Position numbers and translations under genes: made by a program
Notes under the pieces: model-generated
The model's input: only the letters and a program-made list of their open reading frames with translations
The model's database searches: none
What the model was told of the DNA's origin: nothing
Shown: piece by piece, positions 40,431 to 49,514 of the stretch
How the letters are laid out: each line of letters opens with the position of its first letter
Numbering within the stretch: the first letter of the stretch is position 1
From: Candidatus Bipolaricaulota bacterium
GTDB taxonomy: Bacteria; Bipolaricaulota; Bipolaricaulia; Bipolaricaulales; Bipolaricaulaceae
Assembly (NCBI GenBank): GCA_025060555.1
Contig: JANXBC010000001.1
Coordinates: 12,631-76,630 of the forward strand
DNA: 64,000 bases
Direction of reading: 5' to 3'

Positions 40431-41149
40431 CCCTTTTTCTTTTTCGACCAACCGAACGTGTACCGGAAACGATCGTACGGGATGCGGCCAAAGGGGCGCG
40501 CGAGCTCGGTGTAGAGGTAGATAGCCAGGGTGCGGAGAGTCCCTTCGGTGGCAAACCTTCGGGTGGAGCCGAAGATCGGCCCCACTCGCAAAAAGCCGAT
40601 CTTACCGTGGCGGCGAATGCGGCTGATGTAGTCGTGATCCTCGCGGAAAGCCGGGGTTTCGTCGAACCCCCCAATCTTCTGGTGCAGTTCCTTTCGCACC
40701 AGGATGGCCCACCCGGGCACGTGGGGGTCAATCCTCTGGGTCGCCCAAAACAGGGCGTTTCCGAACAGGAAAAGAAGGCGATGCCCAATATGCCCGTCCC
40801 AGGCGCGGATGTAAAACCCGGCCGCTCCCAATGCCCTTCGCTCAAACTCTTCCACCGCCTTGCGCAAAAAATCCTTCCCGGGCAAGCGTACGTCAGCATC
40901 CAGGAAGAGAAGGAGTTCGCCCTGGGCCATCTCCGCCCCGCGGTTGCGCCCATACCCCGGGCCGCGCTTCGGGCCCACCACAACCTTCGCTCCGTAATGC
41001 TCGGCGATCCTCACCGTGTCGTCAGAAGAACCCGCGTCGGATACGATGATCTCGTAATCCTTCCAAGCCTGAGACGTGATGGATTCCAAAAGACCCGGAA
41101 GATAATCCTCCTCGTTGAGTGTAGGTATGACGATGGAGAGCTTTGGCAT
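40427..41149 (-). CDS. Family 2 glycosyltransferase
   Basis: A 240-residue GT-A glycosyltransferase with VIPTLNEEDYLPGLL, IVSDAGSSDDT, LLFLDADVRLP (DXD) and a GGFDETPAFREDHDY acceptor segment carrying the ED motif. It ends with a lysine-rich tail and overlaps the acyltransferase gene by four bases. It follows another glycosyltransferase (41152) by two bases, so the three gene products likely act in one lipid- or polysaccharide-linked pathway at the inner membrane. Confidence 0.83.
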   Translation of the reverse strand: MPKLSIVIPTLNEEDYLPGLLESITSQAWKDYEIIVSDAGSSDDTVRIAEHYGAKVVVGPKRGPGYGRNRGAEMAQGELLLFLDADVRLPGKDFLRKAVEEFERRALGAAGFYIRAWDGHIGHRLLFLFGNALFWATQRIDPHVPGWAILVRKELHQKIGGFDETPAFREDHDYISRIRRHGKIGFLRVGPIFGSTRRFATEGTLRTLAIYLYTELARPFGRIPYDRFRYTFGWSKKKKG

Positions 41150-41151
41150 CT

Positions 41152-42276
41152 TTACCCCCTTTCCCGCCGCACCTTATACCACGGTTGGGGGCCACGGAAA
41201 GAGCGGAAGAACGCCACGGCCACAGTCAGTTGCATCCAAAAGTACAGGAAGGGGAAGGCCCAAAGGAGCACAAGCCCGGGTTTTCCTTGGTCCAAAAGGC
41301 TGGGGACGGAGGCAGCCGCCCAGAGGAAGGCTAAAAATCCCGGAAGGACAAGCGGAACAAGGAGCCATGTCCCCCGTATCCCGTCCACCAAAAGGGCGAT
41401 CTGAGGGAAGTAAATCACGAGCGCAAGTCCCGCCATAAGTAAGAGGTAGGAAAGATCGCCATTTTTGATCTCCTCCACCATCTCCCGGATACCCCCGGTA
41501 TACCAGCGCAGAAATTGATAAAAGAGATCGCGTAGGGTTGGTGCGTATTGGATGAGGCACCGCGGACCGCGCACAAACGGCACTTTTACCTTTGCCCGCG
41601 CCAAACGAATCCCAAGGTCGAAGTCATCCACCAACGTCTTGGGATCGAACTCTCCCACCTCCTGCAGAAGGTCCTTCCGCACAAATAGCCCGCAGGTCAT
41701 GAACACTGGACGCCAAAACAGGCCGGAGAACACGAAACGGCGTGCAAAAGAAAAGAAGTACTCTTGGGCCCTGATAACCCAAGTTTTGCGCAGGTTGTAG
41801 GGGGCAAAGTCCGCGTAGACCGCCCGCACCGCGGGTTGGGCCAAAAGCTGGGGATAGAAGGTCAGCCCCGCATGGTCCATCCGGGCATCGGCATCCAAAA
41901 AGAGGATGACCTCCCCTGTCACGTGTTTGAGGGCGTAATTGAGGGCCGCGGGCTTGCCCGTGCGGTATGGATCGCGGAGCACTTTGAGCGCCGGGATTTC
42001 TTGACACAGGCGGGCGAGGATCTGCGGGGTGGAATCCGTGGACCCATCCACCACCACTATCTCCGTTCGCAGTGGCGCATGGGCTGCCAGGGTCCGCAGG
42101 GTGTTTTCGATCACCGCCTCTTCATTGCGGCTGGCGATGACGATGGAAAGCGTTGGTGGGGAGCCAGCACGCGCCGCCAACCTTTTCAGGGTCCAACGAT
42201 TTTTCGCCTCCCCCAGGAGCGCAAGCGCCGCTCCCACGAGGATCCCTACTACAATGCCCCAAAGGGTTGGGCTCAT
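41152..42276 (-). CDS. Processive-type family 2 glycosyltransferase with membrane helices
   Basis: A 374-residue enzyme with one N-terminal transmembrane helix, a GT-A domain and about three C-terminal helices, as in cellulose or hyaluronan synthase relatives. Motifs are VVVDGSTDSTP, LFLDADARMDH, the TLVDDFDLGIRLA catalytic aspartates and QFLRWYTGG, the Q(X)2RW block of processive enzymes. It overlaps leuS by four bases. No PilZ domain is present, so direct c-di-GMP control is not expected from this sequence. Confidence 0.82.
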   Translation of the reverse strand: MSPTLWGIVVGILVGAALALLGEAKNRWTLKRLAARAGSPPTLSIVIASRNEEAVIENTLRTLAAHAPLRTEIVVVDGSTDSTPQILARLCQEIPALKVLRDPYRTGKPAALNYALKHVTGEVILFLDADARMDHAGLTFYPQLLAQPAVRAVYADFAPYNLRKTWVIRAQEYFFSFARRFVFSGLFWRPVFMTCGLFVRKDLLQEVGEFDPKTLVDDFDLGIRLARAKVKVPFVRGPRCLIQYAPTLRDLFYQFLRWYTGGIREMVEEIKNGDLSYLLLMAGLALVIYFPQIALLVDGIRGTWLLVPLVLPGFLAFLWAAASVPSLLDQGKPGLVLLWAFPFLYFWMQLTVAVAFFRSFRGPQPWYKVRRERG

Positions 42277-45158
42277 CGCGCCACGATGGAGACGAGTTTC
42301 TCCGGCACGGCGATGACCTTCTCGATACGCAAGCCTTGGAGACGCTGTTTCACTTCGGGAGCGGCAAGGACTAGAGCTTCCAAAGCCTTGGGATCCGCAG
42401 CTTTTGCACGGGGGAAACGAAGTTTCACCCGCACCTTCCCATTGATCTGTATGGGAATTTCTACCTCTGCTTCTTCCAAAACCCTCGGATCATAAGTGGG
42501 CCAGGGTGTCTCCAGCACTGCCTTTTCCTCACCAAGACGGTGCCACAGTTCCTCACAGATGAAAGGAGTGAATGGGGAGAGGAGCAAGATGAGGTTCCGG
42601 AGGGCCCAGCGGAGGAGTTTCGGATCCGCCGCGGGATCCTCAGCATAACTAGAAAGCTCGTTGGTGAACTCCATGAGCGCGGCGACCGCTGTGTTTAAGG
42701 CTAGTCGTCCTTCGAACTCCTCAGTCACCTTCTTCACCGTGGCTTGCAGCTTGACCCAAAGTGCTTGTTCCTTGGGGCCAAAGGATTCTGGTACGGGCTG
42801 TTCTTGGCATTCACCAGTCCTCGCGATGATGGTTAACGCCGTGTTCCAAAACCGATTGAGGAAGCGCCAACAGCCCCGCACACCCTCCTCGCTCCACTCG
42901 ATCTCCTTTTCCGGCGGCCCCATGAACAGGGTATAAAGCCTTTCGGTGTCCGCACCATATTGGGCAATGAGCTCATCAGGAGACACCACGTTCTTCTTGG
43001 ACTTGGACATGGCGACCACCGATACCACTAGTTCTGCGCCGCATCTGGGACAGCGGGTCCCAGGGGAGACCTCTTTGGGAGGAATCCAATGATGATTAGG
43101 GCACCAATAAGCTGGGTAAGTCACCATCCCTTGGGTAAAAAGTTTCTTGAATGGTTCATCGAAGGTGAGCAGACCCAAATCAAAGAGGAACTTGGTGATG
43201 AACCGTGAATAGAGGAGATGAAGGATAGCATGCTCTACGCCCCCTACGTAAAGATCCACGGGTAGCCAGCGATTAACCAGATCTGAGTCGAATGGACGTT
43301 CTTCGTCCTTTGGCGAAATGTAGCGCAGGAAGTACCACGAAGAATCAACGAAAGTATCCATGGTGTCCGTATCTCGTTGCGCTACCCCTCCGCAGCGAGG
43401 GCAAGTGGTAGGGATGAACTCTGGAATATCCGCAAGACCCAGTTTTCCAATCCTCCGCACCTCAGGAAGCCTCACGGGGAGATCTTTTTCGGGGACAGGC
43501 ACGATCCCGCACCTCGGGCAGTGGATTATGGGGATAGGTGCTCCCCAGTAGCGTTGCCGAGAAATGAGCCAATCGCGGAGTTTATAAGTCACTGCGGATT
43601 TCCCTATCCCTTGCCGCTCCAGCCACTCCACCGTTCGCGCTACCGCCGCAGACCCCGCTGTTCCGGAAAGTGGGCCGCAGTTGATCATCGTTCCATAGTC
43701 GGCGTGGAAGAGGAGGTCACGGAGGAAAGCCTCAGCCCAAAGAACCTCTGCGATCGTCTTTTTTGGGCGCTGAGCTTGGTCCCGCTCCTTGATCATCGCC
43801 AAGGCCCGCCGTTCCTCAGCTTGTGAGCCTACATTTACCACCTCTTCTTGGAAGACGATCCGCCAGCCCTGGCCGACAATCGCTGCCCATCCCTCAGGGC
43901 GAAGATGCTGTTGGATTAAAGCCTCTACTGTTTGCTGTTTCTCCACTGAAAACCGGAGGAGGAGAGCCCCTTCCTTTTCCTCCACCTCAATCCCCTGCGT
44001 CTGTAGCGCCGGGAGAATTTCCTTCCGATAGGCTCCAGCGGGAATCAGGGCTTTGGCGACGGCAGCGGGATGGGCAATGACGGGGATCACGGGAAGACCG
44101 TATTTGAGGGCAAACAAAAAGTCTCGTTCATCATGAGCGGGCACTCCCATTACCGCTCCAGTTCCATAGCCAAAGAGGACATAATCCGCAATCCAAATGG
44201 GAATGCGCTCTCCATTCGCCGGATTAATGGCATATGTTCCAAGGAAGACACCGGTCTTCTCTTTTTCGGCAGAGGTGCGTTCCACTTCGCTTAGGCGCTC
44301 CGTGATCTCCCGGTAAGCCTGGACTTCTTGGCGTTTCGCTGGGCTGGTAAGCCTTTCCACAAGCGGATGTTCGGGGGCAATGACGAGGAAGGTCGCTCCC
44401 CAAAGGGTGTCTGGCCGCGTAGTGAAGACCTTTATTTCCTGGCCGTTCTCGCTGCGAAACAGCACTTCCGCCCCTTCGGAACGACCGATCCAGTTCTCCT
44501 GCATCTTCTTCACGTGTTCTGGCCAATCGAGCTTCTCTAAATCCCGCAAAAGCCGCTCCGCATAAGCGGTGATTTTGAAATACCATTGTTCGAGCTCTCT
44601 TTTCTCCACCAAGGAATTGCAGCGCCAGCAGCGGCCACCGATAACTTGCTCGTTGGCCAAGACCACCTCGCAATGGGGGCACCAGTTGACCTTGCCCTTC
44701 GCCCGGTAAGCTAAACCTTTTTCATAGAGCTTGAGGAATAGCCATTGGGTCCACTTGTAGTAGTCCGGCTCGCAGGTCGCAATCTCCCGGTCCCAATCGT
44801 ACTCCACCCCCCAGGCCCGGAATTGGCGCTTGAATTCCCGAATGTTTTGCCAGGTCCAATCCCGTGGGTGTACACCCTGCTCGAGGGCCGCGTTCTCCGC
44901 AGGCAACCCGAAAGCATCCCATCCCATGGGGTTCAGGACGTTCCAACCCCGCATAAGAAGGAAACGGACAATGGCATCCCCAAGGATATAGTTGCGACCA
45001 TGCCCAGCGTGAAGCTTCCCCGAAGGATAGGGAAACATGTTGAGGTAGTAGAACTTCTTGTGGGTGTCATTGATTTTGGCCTTAAAGAAGCCGCGGCTGC
45101 GCCAAAAGTCACGCCATTTCTCCTCGATGGCTTGCGGATTGTATGGTTCGCGGTTCAC
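42273..45158 (-). CDS. leuS: Leucyl-tRNA synthetase with long insertion in editing domain
   Basis: A 961-residue class Ia synthetase, about 100 residues longer than E. coli LeuRS. HIGH is YPSGKLHAGHGRN, zinc cysteines appear in CPHC/CWRC and again near residues 550-580 and 690-715, KMSKS is VAMSKSKKNVVSPD, and the CP1 editing domain has the threonine-rich FTTRPDTLWGATF and MGVPAHDERDF. Between KYGLPVIPV and YGTMINCGP about 120 residues (362-482) replace the usual 20-25. It overlaps the phosphohexomutase gene upstream and the glycosyltransferase downstream. Confidence 0.93.
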   Translation of the reverse strand: MNREPYNPQAIEEKWRDFWRSRGFFKAKINDTHKKFYYLNMFPYPSGKLHAGHGRNYILGDAIVRFLLMRGWNVLNPMGWDAFGLPAENAALEQGVHPRDWTWQNIREFKRQFRAWGVEYDWDREIATCEPDYYKWTQWLFLKLYEKGLAYRAKGKVNWCPHCEVVLANEQVIGGRCWRCNSLVEKRELEQWYFKITAYAERLLRDLEKLDWPEHVKKMQENWIGRSEGAEVLFRSENGQEIKVFTTRPDTLWGATFLVIAPEHPLVERLTSPAKRQEVQAYREITERLSEVERTSAEKEKTGVFLGTYAINPANGERIPIWIADYVLFGYGTGAVMGVPAHDERDFLFALKYGLPVIPVIAHPAAVAKALIPAGAYRKEILPALQTQGIEVEEKEGALLLRFSVEKQQTVEALIQQHLRPEGWAAIVGQGWRIVFQEEVVNVGSQAEERRALAMIKERDQAQRPKKTIAEVLWAEAFLRDLLFHADYGTMINCGPLSGTAGSAAVARTVEWLERQGIGKSAVTYKLRDWLISRQRYWGAPIPIIHCPRCGIVPVPEKDLPVRLPEVRRIGKLGLADIPEFIPTTCPRCGGVAQRDTDTMDTFVDSSWYFLRYISPKDEERPFDSDLVNRWLPVDLYVGGVEHAILHLLYSRFITKFLFDLGLLTFDEPFKKLFTQGMVTYPAYWCPNHHWIPPKEVSPGTRCPRCGAELVVSVVAMSKSKKNVVSPDELIAQYGADTERLYTLFMGPPEKEIEWSEEGVRGCWRFLNRFWNTALTIIARTGECQEQPVPESFGPKEQALWVKLQATVKKVTEEFEGRLALNTAVAALMEFTNELSSYAEDPAADPKLLRWALRNLILLLSPFTPFICEELWHRLGEEKAVLETPWPTYDPRVLEEAEVEIPIQINGKVRVKLRFPRAKAADPKALEALVLAAPEVKQRLQGLRIEKVIAVPEKLVSIVAR

Positions 45159-46609
45159 AGGAGACCTCCTTTCACTAACCCTTTCGCCGCTTCCAGCACC
45201 TTTCGCACTTCCTGCGGGTCATCCATTTCACAGTAGAGGCGGAGGATGGGCTCGGTCCCCGAGGCACGAAAGAGCACCCAGCCACGGGCGAACCGAAGTT
45301 TTAGACCATCAAGGGTCTCCACTTCTTTCACCGCATGTCCGGCCAAGGATTCAGGCGGTCTTTTCTGAAGTTTATCGGCGATTTCGAAGCGGTTGGGAAG
45401 ATGAAGATCACAGCGGGAATAATGATGGGGGCCAACTCGTGCGAAGAGGTCCGCTACCAATGCCGAAATGGGCTTTCCCGTTGTAGCTATAAACTCAAGC
45501 AAAAGGAGGTTGGAAAGGATTCCATCACGCTCAGGCAGGTGCCAAGCGTACCCATAACCACCGGACTCCTCCCCGGCAAACACCGCCTGGCCTGTAACCA
45601 ATCCTTCTACCGCCCATTTGAATCCAATCTTAATCTCATGGCAAGCGACACTGGCCTCATCCGCAATTTTTTTGATCATGTCTGTCAAAGCGAAGGATTT
45701 CAATACCGGTCCAAAGACGCGGCGGTTTTGAAAAAGGTGCCAAAGGAGAAGGGCAGCAGTACGGTGGGTATCCAGGAATTCCCCGTGCTCATCCATGCCA
45801 GCGGCGCGATCGCCGTCGCCGTCGGTGACAAGGCCGACGACGATGCGGCCGCGCACCCGCCCCCGCAGCCCACGAATGACCGCGCGCAGGGGGCCCATGT
45901 TCTCCGCAATTGGTTCCGGCTTTTTCCCGCCAAAAAGAGGATCTCGCCCAGAGCGAATAGCGACGTATGGGATACGCAACTCCCGCAATATCGTGGGCAA
46001 ATACCCCTGCGCTGAGCCGTACATCGCGTCCACCACGGGAAAGAGGGGGGCGCGGCGCAGGAGGGGGAGATCCACGGCCTTTCTGATCCTCTCTAAATAA
46101 AGTTCCCGTACAGCCCGCGTGGGGATGTCCGTAGCATCCAGGGCAGGGGGAAACGGAGGGAGACGGGCTTCGATCTCCCGCGTGACCTCCTCTGTCGCTG
46201 AACCTCCGTATTCAGGCTTGAATTTAACCCCGTTATATTCAGAAGGGTTGTGGGAAGCGGTGATCATCACTCCTCCAGCCAATCCTTCCTCGCGCACGGC
46301 CAGGGAGAGAGCGGGGGTGGGGATGGGCTCCGGCGTTATCCAAGCGGGAACCCCATTTTTGGCCAAAGCACGGGCGAGCTCCAACGCGAATTGCCCGGAA
46401 AGGAAGCGCGTGTCGTATCCCACCAACACCCCGGCTTCCGCCGGTCTGAATGGCACCCCCCACTCTTTATAGATCCGCACCCCCTTGCGGGCCGGATCCC
46501 GGAGGTATACGGCTAACGCCGCTCCCACCCGCGCAACGTTCGCGAACGTGAAATCGCGGGCGATCACGCCCCGCCAACCATCCGTGCCAAACTTAATGTC
46601 AGCGTTCAC
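45155..46609 (-). CDS. Phosphoglucomutase/phosphomannomutase
   Basis: A 484-residue alpha-D-phosphohexomutase with four domains. The phosphoserine loop is TASHNPSEYNGVKFK (near residue 115), the metal loop DGDGDR (near 265), the sugar-binding loop FAGEESGGYG (near 365) and the phosphate-binding loop FRASGTEPILRLY (near 450). It interconverts hexose-1- and hexose-6-phosphates, supplying nucleotide sugars to the glycosyltransferases further down the cluster. Glucose, mannose or glucosamine preference cannot be read reliably. It overlaps small gene 46606 and leuS by four bases each. Confidence 0.9.
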   Translation of the reverse strand: MNADIKFGTDGWRGVIARDFTFANVARVGAALAVYLRDPARKGVRIYKEWGVPFRPAEAGVLVGYDTRFLSGQFALELARALAKNGVPAWITPEPIPTPALSLAVREEGLAGGVMITASHNPSEYNGVKFKPEYGGSATEEVTREIEARLPPFPPALDATDIPTRAVRELYLERIRKAVDLPLLRRAPLFPVVDAMYGSAQGYLPTILRELRIPYVAIRSGRDPLFGGKKPEPIAENMGPLRAVIRGLRGRVRGRIVVGLVTDGDGDRAAGMDEHGEFLDTHRTAALLLWHLFQNRRVFGPVLKSFALTDMIKKIADEASVACHEIKIGFKWAVEGLVTGQAVFAGEESGGYGYAWHLPERDGILSNLLLLEFIATTGKPISALVADLFARVGPHHYSRCDLHLPNRFEIADKLQKRPPESLAGHAVKEVETLDGLKLRFARGWVLFRASGTEPILRLYCEMDDPQEVRKVLEAAKGLVKGGLL

Positions 46610-46842
46610 TTCCTACCCTTTCTCTTTGCCTTTCCCAAATCCACCCTCTCCACATGGGGAGGAATCTTTACGCCATCGCTCTCCAATAGCTCAACGATGA
46701 GATCAATAGGTATCGCTGTCTCCAGCCAAAGGTCCTCAACAGCTACGACCCCGTTGCGCACGGGGACGCGCTCGAACGCTTTTTCCAATGCCCGGCAATA
46801 TCCCTCCCGCAGCCGGGCTAACTCCTCCTCGAATTCCGGCAT
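46606..46842 (-). CDS. Small conserved-position protein, unknown
   Basis: A 78-residue cytoplasmic protein, acidic then ending in a basic tail (GKAKRKGRK). It starts with a helical stretch (EEELARLREGYCRALEKAFERV) and has no recognisable motif. The stop overlaps the phosphohexomutase start by four bases, which supports real translation. Function unknown. Confidence 0.55.
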   Translation of the reverse strand: MPEFEEELARLREGYCRALEKAFERVPVRNGVVAVEDLWLETAIPIDLIVELLESDGVKIPPHVERVDLGKAKRKGRK

Positions 46843-46843
46843 A

Positions 46844-48061
46844 CTAGTAACGCCACTCTACAACGTACTCTAACGCGGTCTCACTCCCCGGAAGTATGGG
46901 GACTACGAATTTTACGCGCTGGGCATCGACGATCTCATAGGGAAAGGAGGCACTCAAAATCCGCCAATAGCCGGAAAGGGTCTCGATGACCTCCACTTCC
47001 ACTTTTTTATCCTTCGCGGAACGCAAAGTGATGCACCATGTGTCGCGATATAGGTTTTCGCCGATACGTTCACGCCGTACCTGTACGCGGGTACCGGTGA
47101 GGTCGAAGGCTGCACCAACGACAAGCTCTGCGTCTTTCCCTTTGGGGAGGTGCCCGATGTTGTTAGCGCCCACGAATATCCCTTCTGCGTAAACGCGAAT
47201 CTCGCCCGCGGGGAAAACCGTTTCTTTAGTGTTGAATCTTAATCCCACTTCCACAGGTCCTCCGCTGAACCTGTAGAACTCTGTCGCAGGAATAGTAGCG
47301 TGTACAAGCGGAAGAACCATGCGTCCCTGGGGAAGGTCCCAGGTGCCGAAAAGATCGTATCGGTGGTATTCGAACGCCTCTCCAGCTTCTGTGGAAGCGG
47401 CCTCGGGAGCAAAAGCCAGCGCCCGCAGCCCCGTATCCTTCGCCGGGCCACGCACCGCCCCAGCGATCAAGGTTATCTTTGCGTTCCTAAAGTCCATACC
47501 CGTGTCGTTTTGCACTAGCGCCTTTCCCAAAATCGTTAGGTTACCCCCCGCGAATTCCGCATCATAAGAAATTTCCCAGGTGAGGCCCTGAGCAAGGTAC
47601 CTAAAGCGCACGTTCTTTTCCCCGGGCTCCGCACAGCGGTAGCAAAGGATAACTTGGCTTTGTCCTGTTGGGGTGTAGGTCGGACCCAGTAGCCAGAGAT
47701 ACTCGCGAACCAAAACCACACCTTCTTCGGTTTCCACCACCAATCCTTCCTCACTGATTTCTCGCAAAACGCCGCGAAACGCCCCGGCTTTGGTCTGCAC
47801 CGTTATTTCTTTCCCCAAAAGATCTTGTAGGCTCCAGGCCTTTGGCGGAACGGGGCGAAGAGCAAGGATCTCTACTCCCTCAACCACCAATGTCTCCCAT
47901 AGGGTGCCGCGCGGAAAACCCCAGAGTTCAAGAACGCCCTCCTTGGCCAGTGTGACCGTTCTTGTCTCCTCGACCAGGGCTGTGCCGGTGGAATAAAGCA
48001 CAAGGGAAGTCTGGCCGAAGGCCATAACCCCAAGCATCCCTAAAAGTCCAAAGATAAGCAT
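46844..48061 (-). CDS. Secreted DUF4139-like protein
   Basis: A 405-residue exported protein with a signal peptide (MLIFGLLGMLGVMAFGQ). The layout agrees with DUF4139-type proteins: an N-terminal region with YSTGTALVEETRTVTLAKEG (about 20-40), an SH3-like central part (KEITVQTKAGAFRGVLREI), and a beta-rich C-terminal domain containing LTWEISYDAEF, LVQNDTGMDFRNAKITLIAG and a closing ALEYVVEWRY. Role unknown; family members are found at cell surfaces. ATG 48061 is used for the signal peptide although an ATG at 48079 is in frame. Confidence 0.65.
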   Translation of the reverse strand: MLIFGLLGMLGVMAFGQTSLVLYSTGTALVEETRTVTLAKEGVLELWGFPRGTLWETLVVEGVEILALRPVPPKAWSLQDLLGKEITVQTKAGAFRGVLREISEEGLVVETEEGVVLVREYLWLLGPTYTPTGQSQVILCYRCAEPGEKNVRFRYLAQGLTWEISYDAEFAGGNLTILGKALVQNDTGMDFRNAKITLIAGAVRGPAKDTGLRALAFAPEAASTEAGEAFEYHRYDLFGTWDLPQGRMVLPLVHATIPATEFYRFSGGPVEVGLRFNTKETVFPAGEIRVYAEGIFVGANNIGHLPKGKDAELVVGAAFDLTGTRVQVRRERIGENLYRDTWCITLRSAKDKKVEVEVIETLSGYWRILSASFPYEIVDAQRVKFVVPILPGSETALEYVVEWRY

Positions 48062-48097
48062 GAAATCACCCCACCCCATCTTACCCGGTTTCCGGGA

Positions 48098-48307
48098 CTA
48101 TCCCCCGAGCCCCTCCAGCTCTTTTTTCACCGCTGCGATCTCCTCTTCCAAGTCCTTTTTATACCGCTCTAACTCTTCCAAATATTCCTGAAGGAAGCGG
48201 CGGTATTCCTCACGGCTCCACCAGGGAGCAAAGCGGGACGGACCGAAACGAAAGAAGAAAAACGGAGGGAAACCGAAACCAAAAGCACCATAGCGCCACC
48301 AACGCAT
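48098..48307 (-). CDS. 69-residue Phe/Trp-rich plus coiled-coil protein
   Basis: A tiny protein with an aromatic, basic N-terminal half (WWRYGAFGFGFPPFFFFRF) and a helical, heptad-like acidic/basic C-terminal half (EEYRRFLQEYLEELERYKKD...). It resembles the DUF5320 type only in the coiled-coil half. ATG 48307 is fixed by a perfect GGGGAGGTGATC Shine-Dalgarno just before it, the strongest in this cluster, which implies abundant product. Function unknown; membrane-surface association is a guess. Confidence 0.6.
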   Translation of the reverse strand: MRWWRYGAFGFGFPPFFFFRFGPSRFAPWWSREEYRRFLQEYLEELERYKKDLEEEIAAVKKELEGLGG

Positions 48308-48323
48308 GGGGATCACCTCCCCA

Positions 48324-49514
48324 TCAATGATAGCGGACAGAAGCTGGTAGGGGGGACCGCTCAGGAAGAAGTTCAGCAATGAGTTGGGAAAGTTCCGGTA
48401 GATTTTCCCCGGTCTTCGCAGAAATCACGAGCCCCGGCTGGGCTTCCAAAAGGAGGCCCTCAACCCTTGCCCAGTCCTCACTTGTTCGAAGAAGATCAAG
48501 CTTGTTGAGAGTGTAAATGATGGGTGGACGTTGCTTTTCTGGCCCAAAGAGGTCCTCAAAGAGCACCCTGCGCACAGTACGCAAATGTTCGAACACCGCG
48601 GGTGAGGCAGCATCCAGCACCACCACGATCAATGCAGCCTCACGCACCGCTTCCAAGGTTGCGTGGAAAGCGGGGATTAGCTGGGGAGGGAGGTCGCGGA
48701 TGAACCCTACGGTGTCGGTGAGGAGGGCGCTGCGGTTATCGGGGAGGAAGAACCGGCGTACTTTTGTGTCCAGGGTCGCGAAGAGCTGGTCGGCAACGAG
48801 GGCGTCACCATGCGTGAGGGCATTGAAAAGCGTGGATTTTCCGGAATTGGTATAGCCAACGAGGGCGATTTCGGGGGGGCCGAAGCGCCGGCGGCGGGCA
48901 CGGCGAACTTCCCGGGCGCGTTCCGCTTCCTTAAGCTCCCGTTCCAGGGCCTGGATGCGGCGGCGGATGGCGCGGCGGCTTTGCTCAAGTCGCGTCTCCC
49001 CAGGTCCCATCGTGCCCACAATCCCCCCGGGGTCGGACAAAGCCTGCCCCCAACCTCGCAATCGGGGCAAAAGGTACCTAAGCTGCGCGAGTTCCACAGC
49101 CAGCGCGGCTTCTTTAGTGCCGGCATGAAGTGCGAAGATATCCAGAATGAGCTGAGAACGATCAATAATCTTGAGGCCTGTGAATTCCTCAAGGTTCCGC
49201 GCTTGGGCTGGGGTGAGTTCCACACCGAAGATCAGGGTATCGGCGTTCACTTGCTGAGCCAAGGCCAAGATTTCCAGAACTTTTCCCCGCCCAATATATG
49301 TGGCGGGATCTGGCCGATCCCGCCGCTGCGTAGCTGTGGCTACCGGCAAGACCCCGGCGGTCTCAGCCAATGCGGAAAGCTCAGCCAGGCGTTCCTTAGC
49401 ATCTGCGCCAGCTGGGGTCACCTCAATGAGGATCGCCCGTTCCCCCCCATAAATTCGGGCTCGTTGTCCAAGATAGTCCTCAATAACTAGTCTTCTTAGC
49501 CCTCTTCCTCCCAT
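48324..49514 (-). CDS. hflX: HflX GTPase
   Basis: A 396-residue ribosome-associated GTPase that splits stalled or hibernating 70S ribosomes, often under heat stress. The HflX N-terminal domain has TYIGRGKVLEI and a LQLRYLLPRL-type helix with GWGQALSDPGGIVGTMGPGETRLE, followed by the G domain: G1 GYTNSGKST, G3 DTVGFIRDLP, G4 NKLD and G5 ISAKTG. It overlaps the end of murA by 19 bases and precedes the small protein at 48307 by 16 bases. Confidence 0.92.
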   Translation of the reverse strand: MGGRGLRRLVIEDYLGQRARIYGGERAILIEVTPAGADAKERLAELSALAETAGVLPVATATQRRDRPDPATYIGRGKVLEILALAQQVNADTLIFGVELTPAQARNLEEFTGLKIIDRSQLILDIFALHAGTKEAALAVELAQLRYLLPRLRGWGQALSDPGGIVGTMGPGETRLEQSRRAIRRRIQALERELKEAERAREVRRARRRRFGPPEIALVGYTNSGKSTLFNALTHGDALVADQLFATLDTKVRRFFLPDNRSALLTDTVGFIRDLPPQLIPAFHATLEAVREAALIVVVLDAASPAVFEHLRTVRRVLFEDLFGPEKQRPPIIYTLNKLDLLRTSEDWARVEGLLLEAQPGLVISAKTGENLPELSQLIAELLPERSPLPASVRYH

